Part shown: positions 8,559 through 17,071 of the stretch, in pieces
How the letters are laid out: every line of letters starts with the position of its first letter
Numbering within the stretch: the stretch's first letter is position 1
Assembly (NCBI GenBank): GCA_902761035.1
Contig: CACWIW010000013.1
Location: 1 to 60,900 of the forward strand
Source: an uncultured bacterium
Lineage (GTDB): Bacteria > Verrucomicrobiota > Kiritimatiellia > RFP12 > UBA1067
DNA length: 60,900 nt
Direction: 5' to 3'
Made by a program: the position numbers and the translations under genes
Notes under the pieces: generated by a model
What the model saw: the letters and a program-made list of their open reading frames with translations, nothing else
Databases searched by the model: none
What the model was told of the DNA's origin: nothing

Positions 8559-9302
8559 ATGGGAACGAAAGTGGCATTTATCCTGTTGCTAACAGTTGCT
8601 TGTTTGAGTGGATGCGGGAAAGCTGAAGCGTCCTCTGCCTCCAGTGGAGGGAGAGATACCAGTGGGGAGGCCCTTGCTAAATTGCAGAGCGTGACGAACG
8701 ACTATGTGCGCGAGGTCGTTGAGGAGGCGAAGGGCGTTCGCGTGATCTACACGGAGGGCATGTTTGACGACGACATCCGGCACGAAGCAAAAAGGCGCGG
8801 CATTGAACTTGAACCGATTCCGATGATCAATGGCCGTGGTCCCCTTTCTCTCAAGGAGGCGGTCAAAAACGACGAAGTCGTGGCCCTCCAGTCGGGGTTT
8901 GAAATCTGGAAACGTGTGGGCAAGGAACTGCCGCTTTGCAGTGGCGTGCTGGCGCGTACGGACAAGATGCCGGAAGAGGATCGCCAACGCGGCATTGAGG
9001 TGGCCCGCCGGCTCGGCGAGCGGGTTTTGGAGCTGCACAAGGAAAATTTGATAGATACTATGCCAGACGGGGGACTTAAGAATAAACTGCTTATGATCCA
9101 ATGGCGCATCTCCCGTATTGCGCGCATGCGCGCGGAGCGTGAAGAGCGCATGGGGCATTTGAAACTTGCGCTGAAGGACGTTGAACTTTCTGAACGCCTA
9201 GATGCGCGCAATGCCGGTTTGAAGAAAATTCTGCAGGATATGGAAAAGGCGCGCAAGCAAACCTTGAAAGCGCGAGAGAAGGCGGAGGCTCAAAAGCGGT
9301 GA
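8559..9302 (+). CDS. Putative lipoprotein, helical, unknown function
   Basis: A 247-residue exported protein starting MGTKVAFILLLTVACLSGC; the LSGC lipobox predicts lipidation at Cys19. The rest is strongly helical and charged, ending in a Lys/Glu/Arg-rich stretch (KARKQTLKAREKAEAQKR) that looks like a coiled coil. No family is recognised. AAGGGAG lies five bases before the chosen ATG 8559. A second in-frame start, ATG 8514, has its own leader CTTGGAGAAGTT, identical to the leader of the lipoprotein gene at 9427, so the gene seems to have two stacked translation starts. The downstream neighbours are also lipoprotein genes. Confidence 0.7.
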   Translation: MGTKVAFILLLTVACLSGCGKAEASSASSGGRDTSGEALAKLQSVTNDYVREVVEEAKGVRVIYTEGMFDDDIRHEAKRRGIELEPIPMINGRGPLSLKEAVKNDEVVALQSGFEIWKRVGKELPLCSGVLARTDKMPEEDRQRGIEVARRLGERVLELHKENLIDTMPDGGLKNKLLMIQWRISRIARMRAEREERMGHLKLALKDVELSERLDARNAGLKKILQDMEKARKQTLKAREKAEAQKR

Positions 9303-9426
9303 AATTTTGCCATTAATGTTGTCAGAATGGGTGTCGCCACATCCCTATCTTGCATGTGGACGGCATTTGTGCTTGCCCTCTGAAAGCCAATTTGGTATTC
9401 TAACAAAGAAAAAACTTGGAGAAGTT

Positions 9427-9810
9427 ATGAAGATGAACAGAAAAAGTTTCTTGGCAGCAGCGCTGGCCGGACTGGTGGCGGGCTGCATCTCGTACCATAC
9501 GCCGCCGATGGACCGGCGCGTGACGATCGCGCCCGACCTGGGCACGGCCGTGTGGGTGACGGACGTGCGCCTAATGAAGGGACCGTCCAGCCACTTCACG
9601 ATGCAGGCAAACGTGGTGAACAACACGAGCGGTGTGGTGCGCATGGATTACCGCGTTGAGTGGATGGACGCGACGGGCACGGTGATTCCGTCCGTCGTTT
9701 CCACATGGCAGCCGATAGCGGCGGCCGCGCGTGCGGTCATTCCGCTTCAGGCGACTGCACCGGCGCCGGAGGCCGTAGACTTCCGCTTTTACGTACAGGC
9801 GGCACGTTAA
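9427..9810 (+). CDS. YcfL-like lipoprotein (DUF1425 type)
   Basis: A 127-residue lipoprotein: FLAAALAGLVAGC gives the lipobox, and the mature part is a small beta-rich domain (VTDVRLMKG, MQANVVNNTSGVVRMDYRVEWMD) as in the YcfL/DUF1425 family. In Enterobacteria ycfL lies beside lpoB, and here the next gene is LpoB-like, which supports the call. The start ATG 9427 has GGAG eight bases upstream. Its first 30 or so codons and its leader are duplicated in the small gene at 15355-15576. It is probably an outer-membrane lipoprotein facing the periplasm; the function of the family is not established. Confidence 0.75.
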   Translation: MKMNRKSFLAAALAGLVAGCISYHTPPMDRRVTIAPDLGTAVWVTDVRLMKGPSSHFTMQANVVNNTSGVVRMDYRVEWMDATGTVIPSVVSTWQPIAAAARAVIPLQATAPAPEAVDFRFYVQAAR

Positions 9811-9838
9811 CAACGATTTGAAAAGAAAGGAACGAACA

Positions 9839-10441
9839 ATGAAAAAGTGTATGATGGCATTGGTTTTAGTGGCATTGGTTGCGGGATGCCGCACGCCAAC
9901 GAGGGTCGTTTATCCGGGAGAGCATACTCAGCCGACGGTGGGCCTCGGTAATGCGGACGTGAAGCGAGCTGCGAGCGAGATGCTGCAGTCACTTTATAGG
10001 AGCGGTCGGCTTGACCGTGGCGACGGTCAGATGTACGTGATGACGGTGGGCAAGGTGAAGAACGATACGCAGCAGCGCTTCGACACCGACATCCTTACTT
10101 CCTACATCACTCAGGAGTTGATGAACAGCGGCAAGGTGGTGGTGACGTCCGCGATGGCGGCCGGCGCCGACAACCGTGACGAGATGATCGACGCCGCCCG
10201 GAGCGTGCGCAACGACCCAGAGTTCAATCAGGCTACGGTTCCCCAGCTGGGACAGAAAGTGGCGCCCACGCACAGCATCTACGGTAAGATCATCCAGCAA
10301 GTACCCCGACTGGACAACGGCGACCAGCAAATCGAGTACTACTTCCAGTTGCGTATCGACGACGTCAAGACGGGGTTCCAGTGGTGGCAGAATCAGACGG
10401 AGATCATAAAGATCACGGACGCAGCCACGCCCACGTGGTGA
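9839..10441 (+). CDS. lpoB: LpoB-like penicillin-binding-protein activator lipoprotein
   Basis: A 200-residue lipoprotein (LVALVAGC lipobox). The mature domain follows the LpoB pattern: MYVMTVGKVKNDTQQRFDTD near the start, ITQELMNSGKVVVTSA, HSIYGKIIQ, and a QIEYYFQLRIDDVKTG strand pair ending WWQNQTEI. In E. coli LpoB stimulates PBP1b in cell-wall synthesis; here only the fold-level match can be claimed. AAAGG precedes ATG 9839 by eight bases. A diverged paralogue (22842-23375) closes the cluster, so two LpoB-like genes bracket the exported family between them. Confidence 0.8.
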   Translation: MKKCMMALVLVALVAGCRTPTRVVYPGEHTQPTVGLGNADVKRAASEMLQSLYRSGRLDRGDGQMYVMTVGKVKNDTQQRFDTDILTSYITQELMNSGKVVVTSAMAAGADNRDEMIDAARSVRNDPEFNQATVPQLGQKVAPTHSIYGKIIQQVPRLDNGDQQIEYYFQLRIDDVKTGFQWWQNQTEIIKITDAATPTW

Positions 10442-10508
10442 GAAAATTCCGTGTCAGAACGGCCATGTTTGCATGCCTAACCATGCAAACAGAAAGGAAA
10501 ACAATACC

Positions 10509-11816
10509 ATGAAAAAGACAATTCTTTCGATTCTAGCAGTCATTGGACTCGCGGCGTTCGCCCAGGGCCAGCAGTCAAATGGCATCCAGACGGTGATTGG
10601 CAGCGGGCGCGCTCCTGACTATAGCACAGCGGTGTACGACGCACTTGTCCAAGCAGCCTCGCAGGTGCAGGGCGTTTCGTTGAAGGATTCGCGCGCATCA
10701 TTTATTGAGGCAATTTCTCAGATGAAGAAGGAGGATATTAAAAACTCCGACATCGGCGAGATCAGTAAGGCACTCAAGCAGTCAGTAAGCGTCAAGACTA
10801 ATGGTCGTGTGCTGAGCTATAAGATCACGAGCGAAAAGTACATGCCGGGCATTGGCGAGAATGGACAAGGGTTGTGGTTCATCGAACTAGAAGCCAAGGT
10901 GCCAGGCCCATATACTGTCGGCCTTCCAGAAGGTAAACGGCGTCGAATGGTCGTGATGCCGTTCCGCTCGCTTACCAACATGGTAAAAGTGTTCGGTCAG
11001 GATTACCAGATGGGTACGTCTTGCGAATCGATTGCGTCGGCACTGAACGAGAGCCTTACGCAGTCGCGTCGGTTCACAATGCTTGACCGGACATTCAACG
11101 AGGAGACTGCGGCCGAGTTGAGCCGTCTGAACCTCGCGAACGCCTCTGTCGGTGACTTCGGTCGATTCCAGCAGCTCCTCGTGACGGACTATATGGTGAC
11201 TGGTACGGTGAAGATGTACTCCTCGCCGGGGAAGAGCTACAACCCGTGGACTGGCGCGACGTCTCAGAATGACGGTCCGTTCCTTGAGTTCTCCTACCGC
11301 GTGATTCTCGTGCCCACGAGCCAGCTCAAGTGGGCCGGCACGATCATCGTGCCGTACTCCGCGTGCCGCGGCGACTCGGTTGAGACGGCTATTGCTTCCG
11401 GCATGTCGGTTGCCGCACGGGAAATTTGTTACGACATCGTCAACAACATATACCCGATGCGTGTGACGGGCAAAACCACCTTGGAACTCGTTCTCAACCA
11501 AGGAGGCTCGAATGTGCGCGAGGGGGATATGTTAGACGTGTTCAGACAGGGCGAGGCAATCCCCGATGTTACGTTCGGCCAGGATGATATTCTGGACGTG
11601 ACAGAGGAGAAAATTGCGACCATCCGCATTTCGCGTGTGAACCCGAAGATGAGCTATGCGGTAGTGGCGGATGGCTTGCCCATGGACCAGATTCTCGTGG
11701 GTGCCGTCGTGCGCCGTCCGAAGGGGCCGATGGGCGCGGGCGGTGCCCCGACCGGCGCGGTCTCTCCCGTGCAGGTGAGCCCGGATGGCACCATCACGCC
11801 TCCATGGAAGCGGTAA
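10509..11816 (+). CDS. CsgG/FlgT-like periplasmic protein with shared C-terminal tail
   Basis: A 435-residue exported protein (signal ILSILAVIGLAAFAQGQ). Three parts are visible: an N-terminal segment (GSGRAPDYSTAVYDALVQAA) like LPP20/FlgT-N domains; a middle CsgG-type domain (RRMVVMPFRS, SIASALNESLTQSRRFTMLDR, DYMVTGTVKMYSS); and a C-terminal part resembling FlgT-C (VREGDMLDVFR, IATIRISRVNPKMSYAVV). It ends with SPVQVSPDGTITPPWKR, a tail shared with the C1 peptidase at 6476-8467. There is no lipobox Cys, unlike true CsgG, and no curli or flagellar genes are near. AAGGA precedes ATG 10509. It is likely part of the same envelope cluster as the YcfL- and LpoB-like lipoproteins. Confidence 0.75.
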   Translation: MKKTILSILAVIGLAAFAQGQQSNGIQTVIGSGRAPDYSTAVYDALVQAASQVQGVSLKDSRASFIEAISQMKKEDIKNSDIGEISKALKQSVSVKTNGRVLSYKITSEKYMPGIGENGQGLWFIELEAKVPGPYTVGLPEGKRRRMVVMPFRSLTNMVKVFGQDYQMGTSCESIASALNESLTQSRRFTMLDRTFNEETAAELSRLNLANASVGDFGRFQQLLVTDYMVTGTVKMYSSPGKSYNPWTGATSQNDGPFLEFSYRVILVPTSQLKWAGTIIVPYSACRGDSVETAIASGMSVAAREICYDIVNNIYPMRVTGKTTLELVLNQGGSNVREGDMLDVFRQGEAIPDVTFGQDDILDVTEEKIATIRISRVNPKMSYAVVADGLPMDQILVGAVVRRPKGPMGAGGAPTGAVSPVQVSPDGTITPPWKR

Positions 11817-11851
11817 TGGCGTTGTCGGACTAGGAGAGAAGGGCGAGAGGT

Positions 11852-13513
11852 GTGCGGTTGAAAGAGGTCGCGACAGCAAAGTTCTCATTCGACGAGTTGA
11901 GAACCAAGGGGTTTGTCTATGTGGACAAGACCGACCTCCTCGCCCGGCTCGCGTCCGACGATGATGCGGCCTATTTCATCTCGCGCCCTCGCCGGTTCGG
12001 CAAGTCGCTCATGCTCTCCACGCTCAAATGCCTCTTCGAGGGACGGCGCAACTTGTTCAGGGGACTCAAGATCGAGAAATCGGGATGGAACTGGAAGAAG
12101 AAATTTCCGGTGATTCTGCTCGACATGCAGGAATATCGGGCGGAAACCGTTGACGGTCTGCGAGACAACCTGTTTTCGTGCGCGGAGAAGATCGCCGCGC
12201 AATTCGGTCTGGACGTCAAGGCCGAGGCGTCCGCCGGAATGTACCTCAACTCGGTTCTTCGCGCGTTCGCGGCGAAACTAGGGAAGTTCGTGGTGCTGGT
12301 GGACGAGTACGACGTGCCGCTTCAGGGGTTTCTCGGCAAAGGCGACGAGATCGCCAAGGCCCGCACGCTCATGCACGACTTCTACGTGCAGTTCAAGAGC
12401 CGGTCTGCGGACATTCGCTTCCTGATGATCACGGGCGTCTCAAAGTTCACGAAGGTGTCGCTCTTTTCCGGACTCAACACGCCGAGCGACCTGACGATGA
12501 ACTATGGCGACTACGCCGGGCTTTTGGGCTATACGCACGAGGAGTTCGTGCGGTACTTCGGCGAACATGTCCGCGCGCTCGCGTCGAAGCGCGGCTGGAC
12601 GGAGGACGAGACGCGTGAAAAGATTTACGGCTGGTACGATTCCTACCGCTTCTCGCCGTACTCCGAGACGCGCGTCCTGAACCCCGTTTCGGTGGGGCAG
12701 CTGTTCAAGACCGGCAATTTTGAAAGCTATTGGGCGGCCACCGCGATGTCAACGCTGGTGTACGAGCGGATGCTTGCGGCGGAGAAGACGCCGTTCGAGC
12801 TGGACGGCATAGCCGCCACGCCGCTGGAACTCGACGTGTGCGACGCAGAGGCGCTGCCGTACAAGGCGTTGCTGTACCAGACGGGGTATCTGACGATCAA
12901 GAGCGCCTCTACGGACAAGAACCTGCGCACGCGGCTCGTTTTGGGCATCCCCAACCGTGAAGTGCGCACGGCGCTGGAAGAAGGCTGGATCGGCGACATG
13001 ATGCACCTCGACGTGCCGAACACGGAGTCCCTGGTCGCGTCCGGCCGGCGGCAGCTGGCGTCCGGCAACGTAGCGGACCTCGTTAACGAGACGCTGTACA
13101 CGCTTTTCGCCCAGATTCCGGCGCAATGGAAGATTTCGTACGAGGCGGACGCCAAGAGACATTTCCTGCTGTTCGCGGAGATGCTCGGGGCGAAACCGAG
13201 GCCGGAAGTGGTCACCGCGCGCGGTTATGCCGATGCGATCATCGAGACGACCAAGGCCGTTTACGTGTTCGAGTTCAAGTACAATCGGTCGGCAGCCGAC
13301 GCAATCCGCCATATTCGCGACAAGGGCTATGCGGACGCCTACCGCGTCGGCAAGTGCCCCGTCACGCTGGTCGGAATCAACTTCAGTTCACGTACGCGAA
13401 ACGTCCAAGAACCGAAAATTGAAAATTTCCGTGTCACACTCGCGCGCCACGTGCGTATAAGTGACAAGAAGGCTTTATCAACCAAATCCCCAAAAAGGAG
13501 AAAAACAAAATGA
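11852..13513 (+). CDS. AAA-ATPase-like / PD-(D/E)XK nuclease fusion protein
   Basis: A 553-residue cytoplasmic protein of the AAA-ATPase-like plus PDDEXK_9 family that is greatly expanded in gut Bacteroidota and relatives. The Walker A-like motif is SRPRRFGKSLMLST (about 48-60); VVLVDEYDVPLQ (about 146-157) is Walker B-like; ITGVSKFTKVSLFSGLN follows, and the C-terminal nuclease core has DAIIETTKAVYVFEFK with the E-x-K motif. The role is not established. It starts at GTG 11852 behind GGAGAGAAGGG. It interrupts the envelope gene cluster and overlaps the next ATG by 4 bp. Four other copies or remnants of related ATPase families lie in this window. Confidence 0.88.
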   Translation: MRLKEVATAKFSFDELRTKGFVYVDKTDLLARLASDDDAAYFISRPRRFGKSLMLSTLKCLFEGRRNLFRGLKIEKSGWNWKKKFPVILLDMQEYRAETVDGLRDNLFSCAEKIAAQFGLDVKAEASAGMYLNSVLRAFAAKLGKFVVLVDEYDVPLQGFLGKGDEIAKARTLMHDFYVQFKSRSADIRFLMITGVSKFTKVSLFSGLNTPSDLTMNYGDYAGLLGYTHEEFVRYFGEHVRALASKRGWTEDETREKIYGWYDSYRFSPYSETRVLNPVSVGQLFKTGNFESYWAATAMSTLVYERMLAAEKTPFELDGIAATPLELDVCDAEALPYKALLYQTGYLTIKSASTDKNLRTRLVLGIPNREVRTALEEGWIGDMMHLDVPNTESLVASGRRQLASGNVADLVNETLYTLFAQIPAQWKISYEADAKRHFLLFAEMLGAKPRPEVVTARGYADAIIETTKAVYVFEFKYNRSAADAIRHIRDKGYADAYRVGKCPVTLVGINFSSRTRNVQEPKIENFRVTLARHVRISDKKALSTKSPKRRKTK

Positions 13514-15258
13514 CAACAAAACTTATGAGACTTGCCATGGCGGCATCTGTCGCCATTGGCACAGGCGTCACGATGGCGCAAGAAATGGGTGCGGATGCGC
13601 CAGCGAAAACGCCCGTTGCCGTCGCCCAGCCGAAACCAGCGGTTCCAGCTGTAATCCCGACGGTCGCGTCGGTGCCTGGGGCGAAATCCCAGAACGACCC
13701 CGGACCGAAGATTGTGGCCGAATCGCAGCAGTGGAAAGCTCAGGTGCAGGAATCGAAGACGTCTAAGGAGACGGCATCAGAGAAGGTTCAACGTGCTCTT
13801 CTGCTGCATGGCTTGCATGAGGGCTTTGTTCCGGGTAGCCGCGCGATTATCCAGATTGGTACCGCAATAGACACAGTGAAAGATCCCGAAAAATCCACAA
13901 CGTTCATGCAGTTGCGTGAGGGATTGGCTCGAGAGGCAATCCTGAATGCGCGTGTGGGGGTGGTACGCCGGATACGTCAGAAAATGTCTGCTGGTGAGAC
14001 AATCCTTGACTCGGACAGTCAAGAGCTTGACAAGTACAAAGAAAAACACGCCGAAGAATACGCAGAGCTTGAGCGCCAGAAAGAAAAGGTCGCCATGCTT
14101 TTGAAGTTGGTCGACGAAGCCGAAGCTGATACACTGGCGAAACGTTCGTTGGAAGACGATTGGGATGCAATCGTTGCGGGAATTATCAAACGCATTGATG
14201 ATACCTACGATCCAAACAAGGTTTCAGCTGATAAAAAGGCACGCCTCCTTGAGGTTAAGAATGCCTACGAAGAGGCTAAACGCAAGTTGGATGCGCTGAA
14301 TAAGGCATGGGAGAGCGATCCAGTAGGGAAGAACATATCCGATGTGAAGGCCTGCTTCGACCTTCCGATCTATGGACTTACAGTACTTTATCAGGCGGAG
14401 TCGTATTCAGAGGATGGCGAGTATCAGATTGCATGTGCTGCGGTTTGGAGTCCCAAACTTCAAGCGCGTGCCCTGATGACCCTGTCTGGTCAGAAGCAAC
14501 CAGTTTCTACCCCTGGTAAAAGTTCGCTTGCTGAATGGCTGAAGAACAAGGAAGAGAGCAATGCTCTTGCTGCTATGGTTGGTTCACGTCAGTATGTTGA
14601 CAATCAAGGTGTACAGTACGTACTTGGTTTTGCAGCGCGAGAACTCCCCAAAAATGCTCGTAATCGTCAGCGAGCTCAGGAAAAAGCTGATTTTGAGGCC
14701 GAGCGTATTGTGTTGTCGGCTCTGTACGAACAGGTGTCAGGTACGCAGGAGAAACGCGATGAACTAATGAGGTATGCGGAAAAAGACGGTGTTCAACGCG
14801 AGACGGATGCATTGGGTGCATACGCGAAGGCATTGAACGGTAAGACGCCCGAGCGTCCCGTAAGTGGTCTTGGAAAGGTCTACGGAGCTCGCTTAACGCA
14901 TCCCTTCACGGGGAAGGAGATTTATGTCTCCGTGGCGTCGGTGGACAACCAGCTCGCGTTTGACTCCGAGAACCTGCTGAACGACATCAACGCCGCGTCA
15001 GTTCGCGACACGGTCCACACGCAGTATGTGGAAGGACAGGAGGCAGCACGCAAGCAGGTGCTTGACCATGCGAAGAAGTCTGACGCCGCTTTCCAGAGGG
15101 GTGCACAGGATGCGACTGCTGCGGCAGCTGAGCTTTTGACTGGACAGAAGCAGCCTGCAGTGGTTGTCCCGCCCGCTCCCAAGCCGGAACAGGCCCCTGC
15201 TCCGCGCCGCCGTACGGGTACAATTTCCGGTGACGATGCGATCACTCCGGATTTCTAG
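13510..15258 (+). CDS. Exported array-family protein 1, with APRRRTG tail
   Basis: A 582-residue exported protein (signal about 1-23, ending TMAQ). A Pro/Ala-rich linker leads to a helical domain (VQRALLLHGLHEGFVPGSR... REGLAREAI, about 93-155), a charged coiled-coil insertion, a YQIACAAVWSPKLQARA segment, then SSLAEWL... GSRQYVDNQGVQYVLGFAARELP and a HPFTGKEIYVSVASVD segment. The same sequence of segments recurs in the proteins at 17072, 18047, 19383 and 20636. The last 20 residues (APAPRRRTGTISGDDAITPDF) are shared with the tiny lipoprotein at 15355. No named domain is recognised; secretion to the periplasm or beyond is inferred from the signal peptide. Confidence 0.8.
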   Translation: MTTKLMRLAMAASVAIGTGVTMAQEMGADAPAKTPVAVAQPKPAVPAVIPTVASVPGAKSQNDPGPKIVAESQQWKAQVQESKTSKETASEKVQRALLLHGLHEGFVPGSRAIIQIGTAIDTVKDPEKSTTFMQLREGLAREAILNARVGVVRRIRQKMSAGETILDSDSQELDKYKEKHAEEYAELERQKEKVAMLLKLVDEAEADTLAKRSLEDDWDAIVAGIIKRIDDTYDPNKVSADKKARLLEVKNAYEEAKRKLDALNKAWESDPVGKNISDVKACFDLPIYGLTVLYQAESYSEDGEYQIACAAVWSPKLQARALMTLSGQKQPVSTPGKSSLAEWLKNKEESNALAAMVGSRQYVDNQGVQYVLGFAARELPKNARNRQRAQEKADFEAERIVLSALYEQVSGTQEKRDELMRYAEKDGVQRETDALGAYAKALNGKTPERPVSGLGKVYGARLTHPFTGKEIYVSVASVDNQLAFDSENLLNDINAASVRDTVHTQYVEGQEAARKQVLDHAKKSDAAFQRGAQDATAAAAELLTGQKQPAVVVPPAPKPEQAPAPRRRTGTISGDDAITPDF

Positions 15259-15310
15259 GGCATTTGCGGCAGCCTTCGTTCCGACGTTGGTGGCTTTTGC
15301 GGTGCAGTAA
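15259..15310 (+). pseudogene. Vestigial duplicated start of the downstream gene
   Basis: Directly after the stop at 15258, the sequence encodes AFAAAFVPTLVAFAVQ followed by a stop. It aligns base by base with the signal peptide start of the gene at 15563 (TFVAAFASTLAVLAVADE). With the preceding tail it forms one copy of a duplicated block of about 115 bp; the other copy is at about 15510-15622. Confidence 0.7.
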
Positions 15311-15354
15311 ACCGATTGGTTGTTCTAGGCAAAGTGAAAATCATGGAGAAGAAA

Positions 15355-15576
15355 ATGAAGATGAATGGAATGTGCTTTCTAGCCGCCGCCTTGGCAGGGC
15401 TTGTGGCTGGTTGCGCCTCGTGTCATACTCCGCCAATGGACCGGCGGACGACTACTACCGCCGAGTCCCAGATCGGACCGACCCAAGAAAATGTCGCTCC
15501 CAAGGCGCGGACGCCTGCTCCGCGCCGCCGCACGGGTGCGATTTCCGGCGACGAGGTAATCAATGCAGATTACTAA
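15355..15576 (+). CDS. Chimeric mini-lipoprotein (YcfL-like head, APRRRTG tail)
   Basis: A 73-residue lipoprotein built from two known pieces. Residues 1-29 (signal FLAAALAGLVAGC, then HTPPMDRR) match the start of the YcfL-like lipoprotein at 9427, including its GGAGAAG leader. The last 20 residues (TPAPRRRTGAISGDEVINADY) match the end of the protein at 13510-15258. Only about 23 residues lie between, so the YcfL domain itself is absent. The start 15355 is set by homology with the 9427 leader. Its 3' end overlaps the next gene by 14 bp. It may display the tail on a lipid anchor, or be a recombination by-product; the intact frame and both signals favour expression. Confidence 0.65.
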   Translation: MKMNGMCFLAAALAGLVAGCASCHTPPMDRRTTTTAESQIGPTQENVAPKARTPAPRRRTGAISGDEVINADY

Positions 15577-17065
15577 GACATTCGTAGCCGCCTTCGCTTC
15601 GACGTTGGCGGTTCTCGCGGTGGCGGATGAGATTCCATCCGCCGCCGCCGAGGCCTACTACCGTACGCATTTTGAAAAAAAACCGCAAGGTGCATACGAG
15701 TGGGCCGAACGGGGGCTGGTTTTTGCAAAAGTCTGCATCCCGCACAAGCAGGGCATGGACGCTGACGAGCTGACTGAGACCCGCAAGGTTCTACGTGAGT
15801 GGATGGCCACGAAGGCATCGAGCAAGAGGGTTGATCCACCATTGCCATACGGTAAAGACCTCATGCGAAAGTTGTGTCGCAAATACGAGCCTAGCTTGGA
15901 ATACAACGCGACATGGCAGCTTCCCGCATCCGATTCGTGCGCTTTGACCTACGAAGTCGGAAAAATGCGCGTGGTTGTTACAGTGGTCAGGAGCGAAGAT
16001 CTCACTAAGGCCATACCTGCTGCATTCTACGAACCCGTGAGCGAGAAGGTTTGGGCCGCAGGCTGGCGCCAGATCGTCGCGCGGCACTATGTTCGTCAGA
16101 ATGACCAGGCATTCATGTGGCGTCTGGGCGCGCTTGACTGCTGCGAGGCTGCAAGTGCCACGGAAGCTCGTTTCCCCGACTGGACTACCGATGATGAAGT
16201 AAAGGCGGCGCACGGCAAGTTCTTCAAGACGGCTAGGGCGCGGTGGAGTTCGCTTGATACGCCAGTTCGTGATGAATACGAAGGTTTCTGGAAAGAATTC
16301 GTAAAATACTTGACGGACTCCAAAAGAGCGCGGGATTTTAAGACTGTTGCTTTTTCTGTCGCCAGGGCAAAACCCGTTACGGAGTTTCTGCCGGGGGTGA
16401 TGTCGGTCGTTTGTGAAACCAACCGGACGGTTTCCTGTTCGACGAACGTCATTGAGAAACCGGAGATTACCACGCATGCTGGACGAATGGTGCAGACCTC
16501 GGATTCCATGCTTCTGCCGATCATGGTAGCTTCAAACACAGTTCTTTCCGTTACTGAGGAGTCCAATGCAAGCATTGTTCACGAAGTCGAGACGGTTACG
16601 ATCATTCGCACGACAGATCGTGTCGTGCGTAAGGTTTCGACCACATACGCTGGCACGCCGCGTTTCGAGGAGCTGTTCCTTTCTGGCGGATACCTTCCGA
16701 ATGTCCAGCGCCCTCGGACGGCTTTAGGAAATGTTGGTGCACAGGCATTTTCTGCAGAGATGGCTCCGGAGGATCGCGAGGCATGCATTCTTTCCGCATT
16801 GCGTGAAAACCCGTCGGACAAGGAATTGTGGAACTACTACGGCATACTCCTTAAGAATAAAAGGGAATTGTTTGGTGCGATTTCCTGCTTCCGCAATGCG
16901 TTGCGTCTGGACCGGACCTTCGACTATGCGTTGACGAACCTCGCTCTGTGCTACGACAATTTGGGCAAGAAGGAGCTCGCGTGTGCGACGGCCTTGCTTG
17001 CCGGAGCTGTCACCGACAAGGCTTGGTGCATTGAACGGGTGGAATCGATTCTGAACAAGAAGTAG
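15563..17065 (+). CDS. Exported protein with C-terminal TPR repeats
   Basis: A 500-residue protein with an N-terminal signal (FVAAFASTLAVLAVA). The N-terminal part (ERGLVFAKVCIPHKQGMD... TETRKVLREWM, about 48-85) loosely resembles the helical start domain of the array family. The central region is unassigned. The C-terminus (about 410-490) has two tetratricopeptide-like units (KELWNYYGILLKNKRELFGAI; FDYALTNLALCYDNLGKKELA), suggesting a protein-binding scaffold. The ATG overlaps the stop of the mini-lipoprotein gene, and a stop-proximal copy of this start region exists at 15259-15310. Similarity to the other array proteins is weak, so membership is uncertain. Confidence 0.72.
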   Translation: MQITKTFVAAFASTLAVLAVADEIPSAAAEAYYRTHFEKKPQGAYEWAERGLVFAKVCIPHKQGMDADELTETRKVLREWMATKASSKRVDPPLPYGKDLMRKLCRKYEPSLEYNATWQLPASDSCALTYEVGKMRVVVTVVRSEDLTKAIPAAFYEPVSEKVWAAGWRQIVARHYVRQNDQAFMWRLGALDCCEAASATEARFPDWTTDDEVKAAHGKFFKTARARWSSLDTPVRDEYEGFWKEFVKYLTDSKRARDFKTVAFSVARAKPVTEFLPGVMSVVCETNRTVSCSTNVIEKPEITTHAGRMVQTSDSMLLPIMVASNTVLSVTEESNASIVHEVETVTIIRTTDRVVRKVSTTYAGTPRFEELFLSGGYLPNVQRPRTALGNVGAQAFSAEMAPEDREACILSALRENPSDKELWNYYGILLKNKRELFGAISCFRNALRLDRTFDYALTNLALCYDNLGKKELACATALLAGAVTDKAWCIERVESILNKK

Positions 17066-17071
17066 TGGCCT

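Noticed and set aside
10509..11816. Curli secretion system
   Set aside because: No csgA, csgB, csgE or csgF-like gene is near, and the CsgG-like protein lacks a lipobox cysteine.
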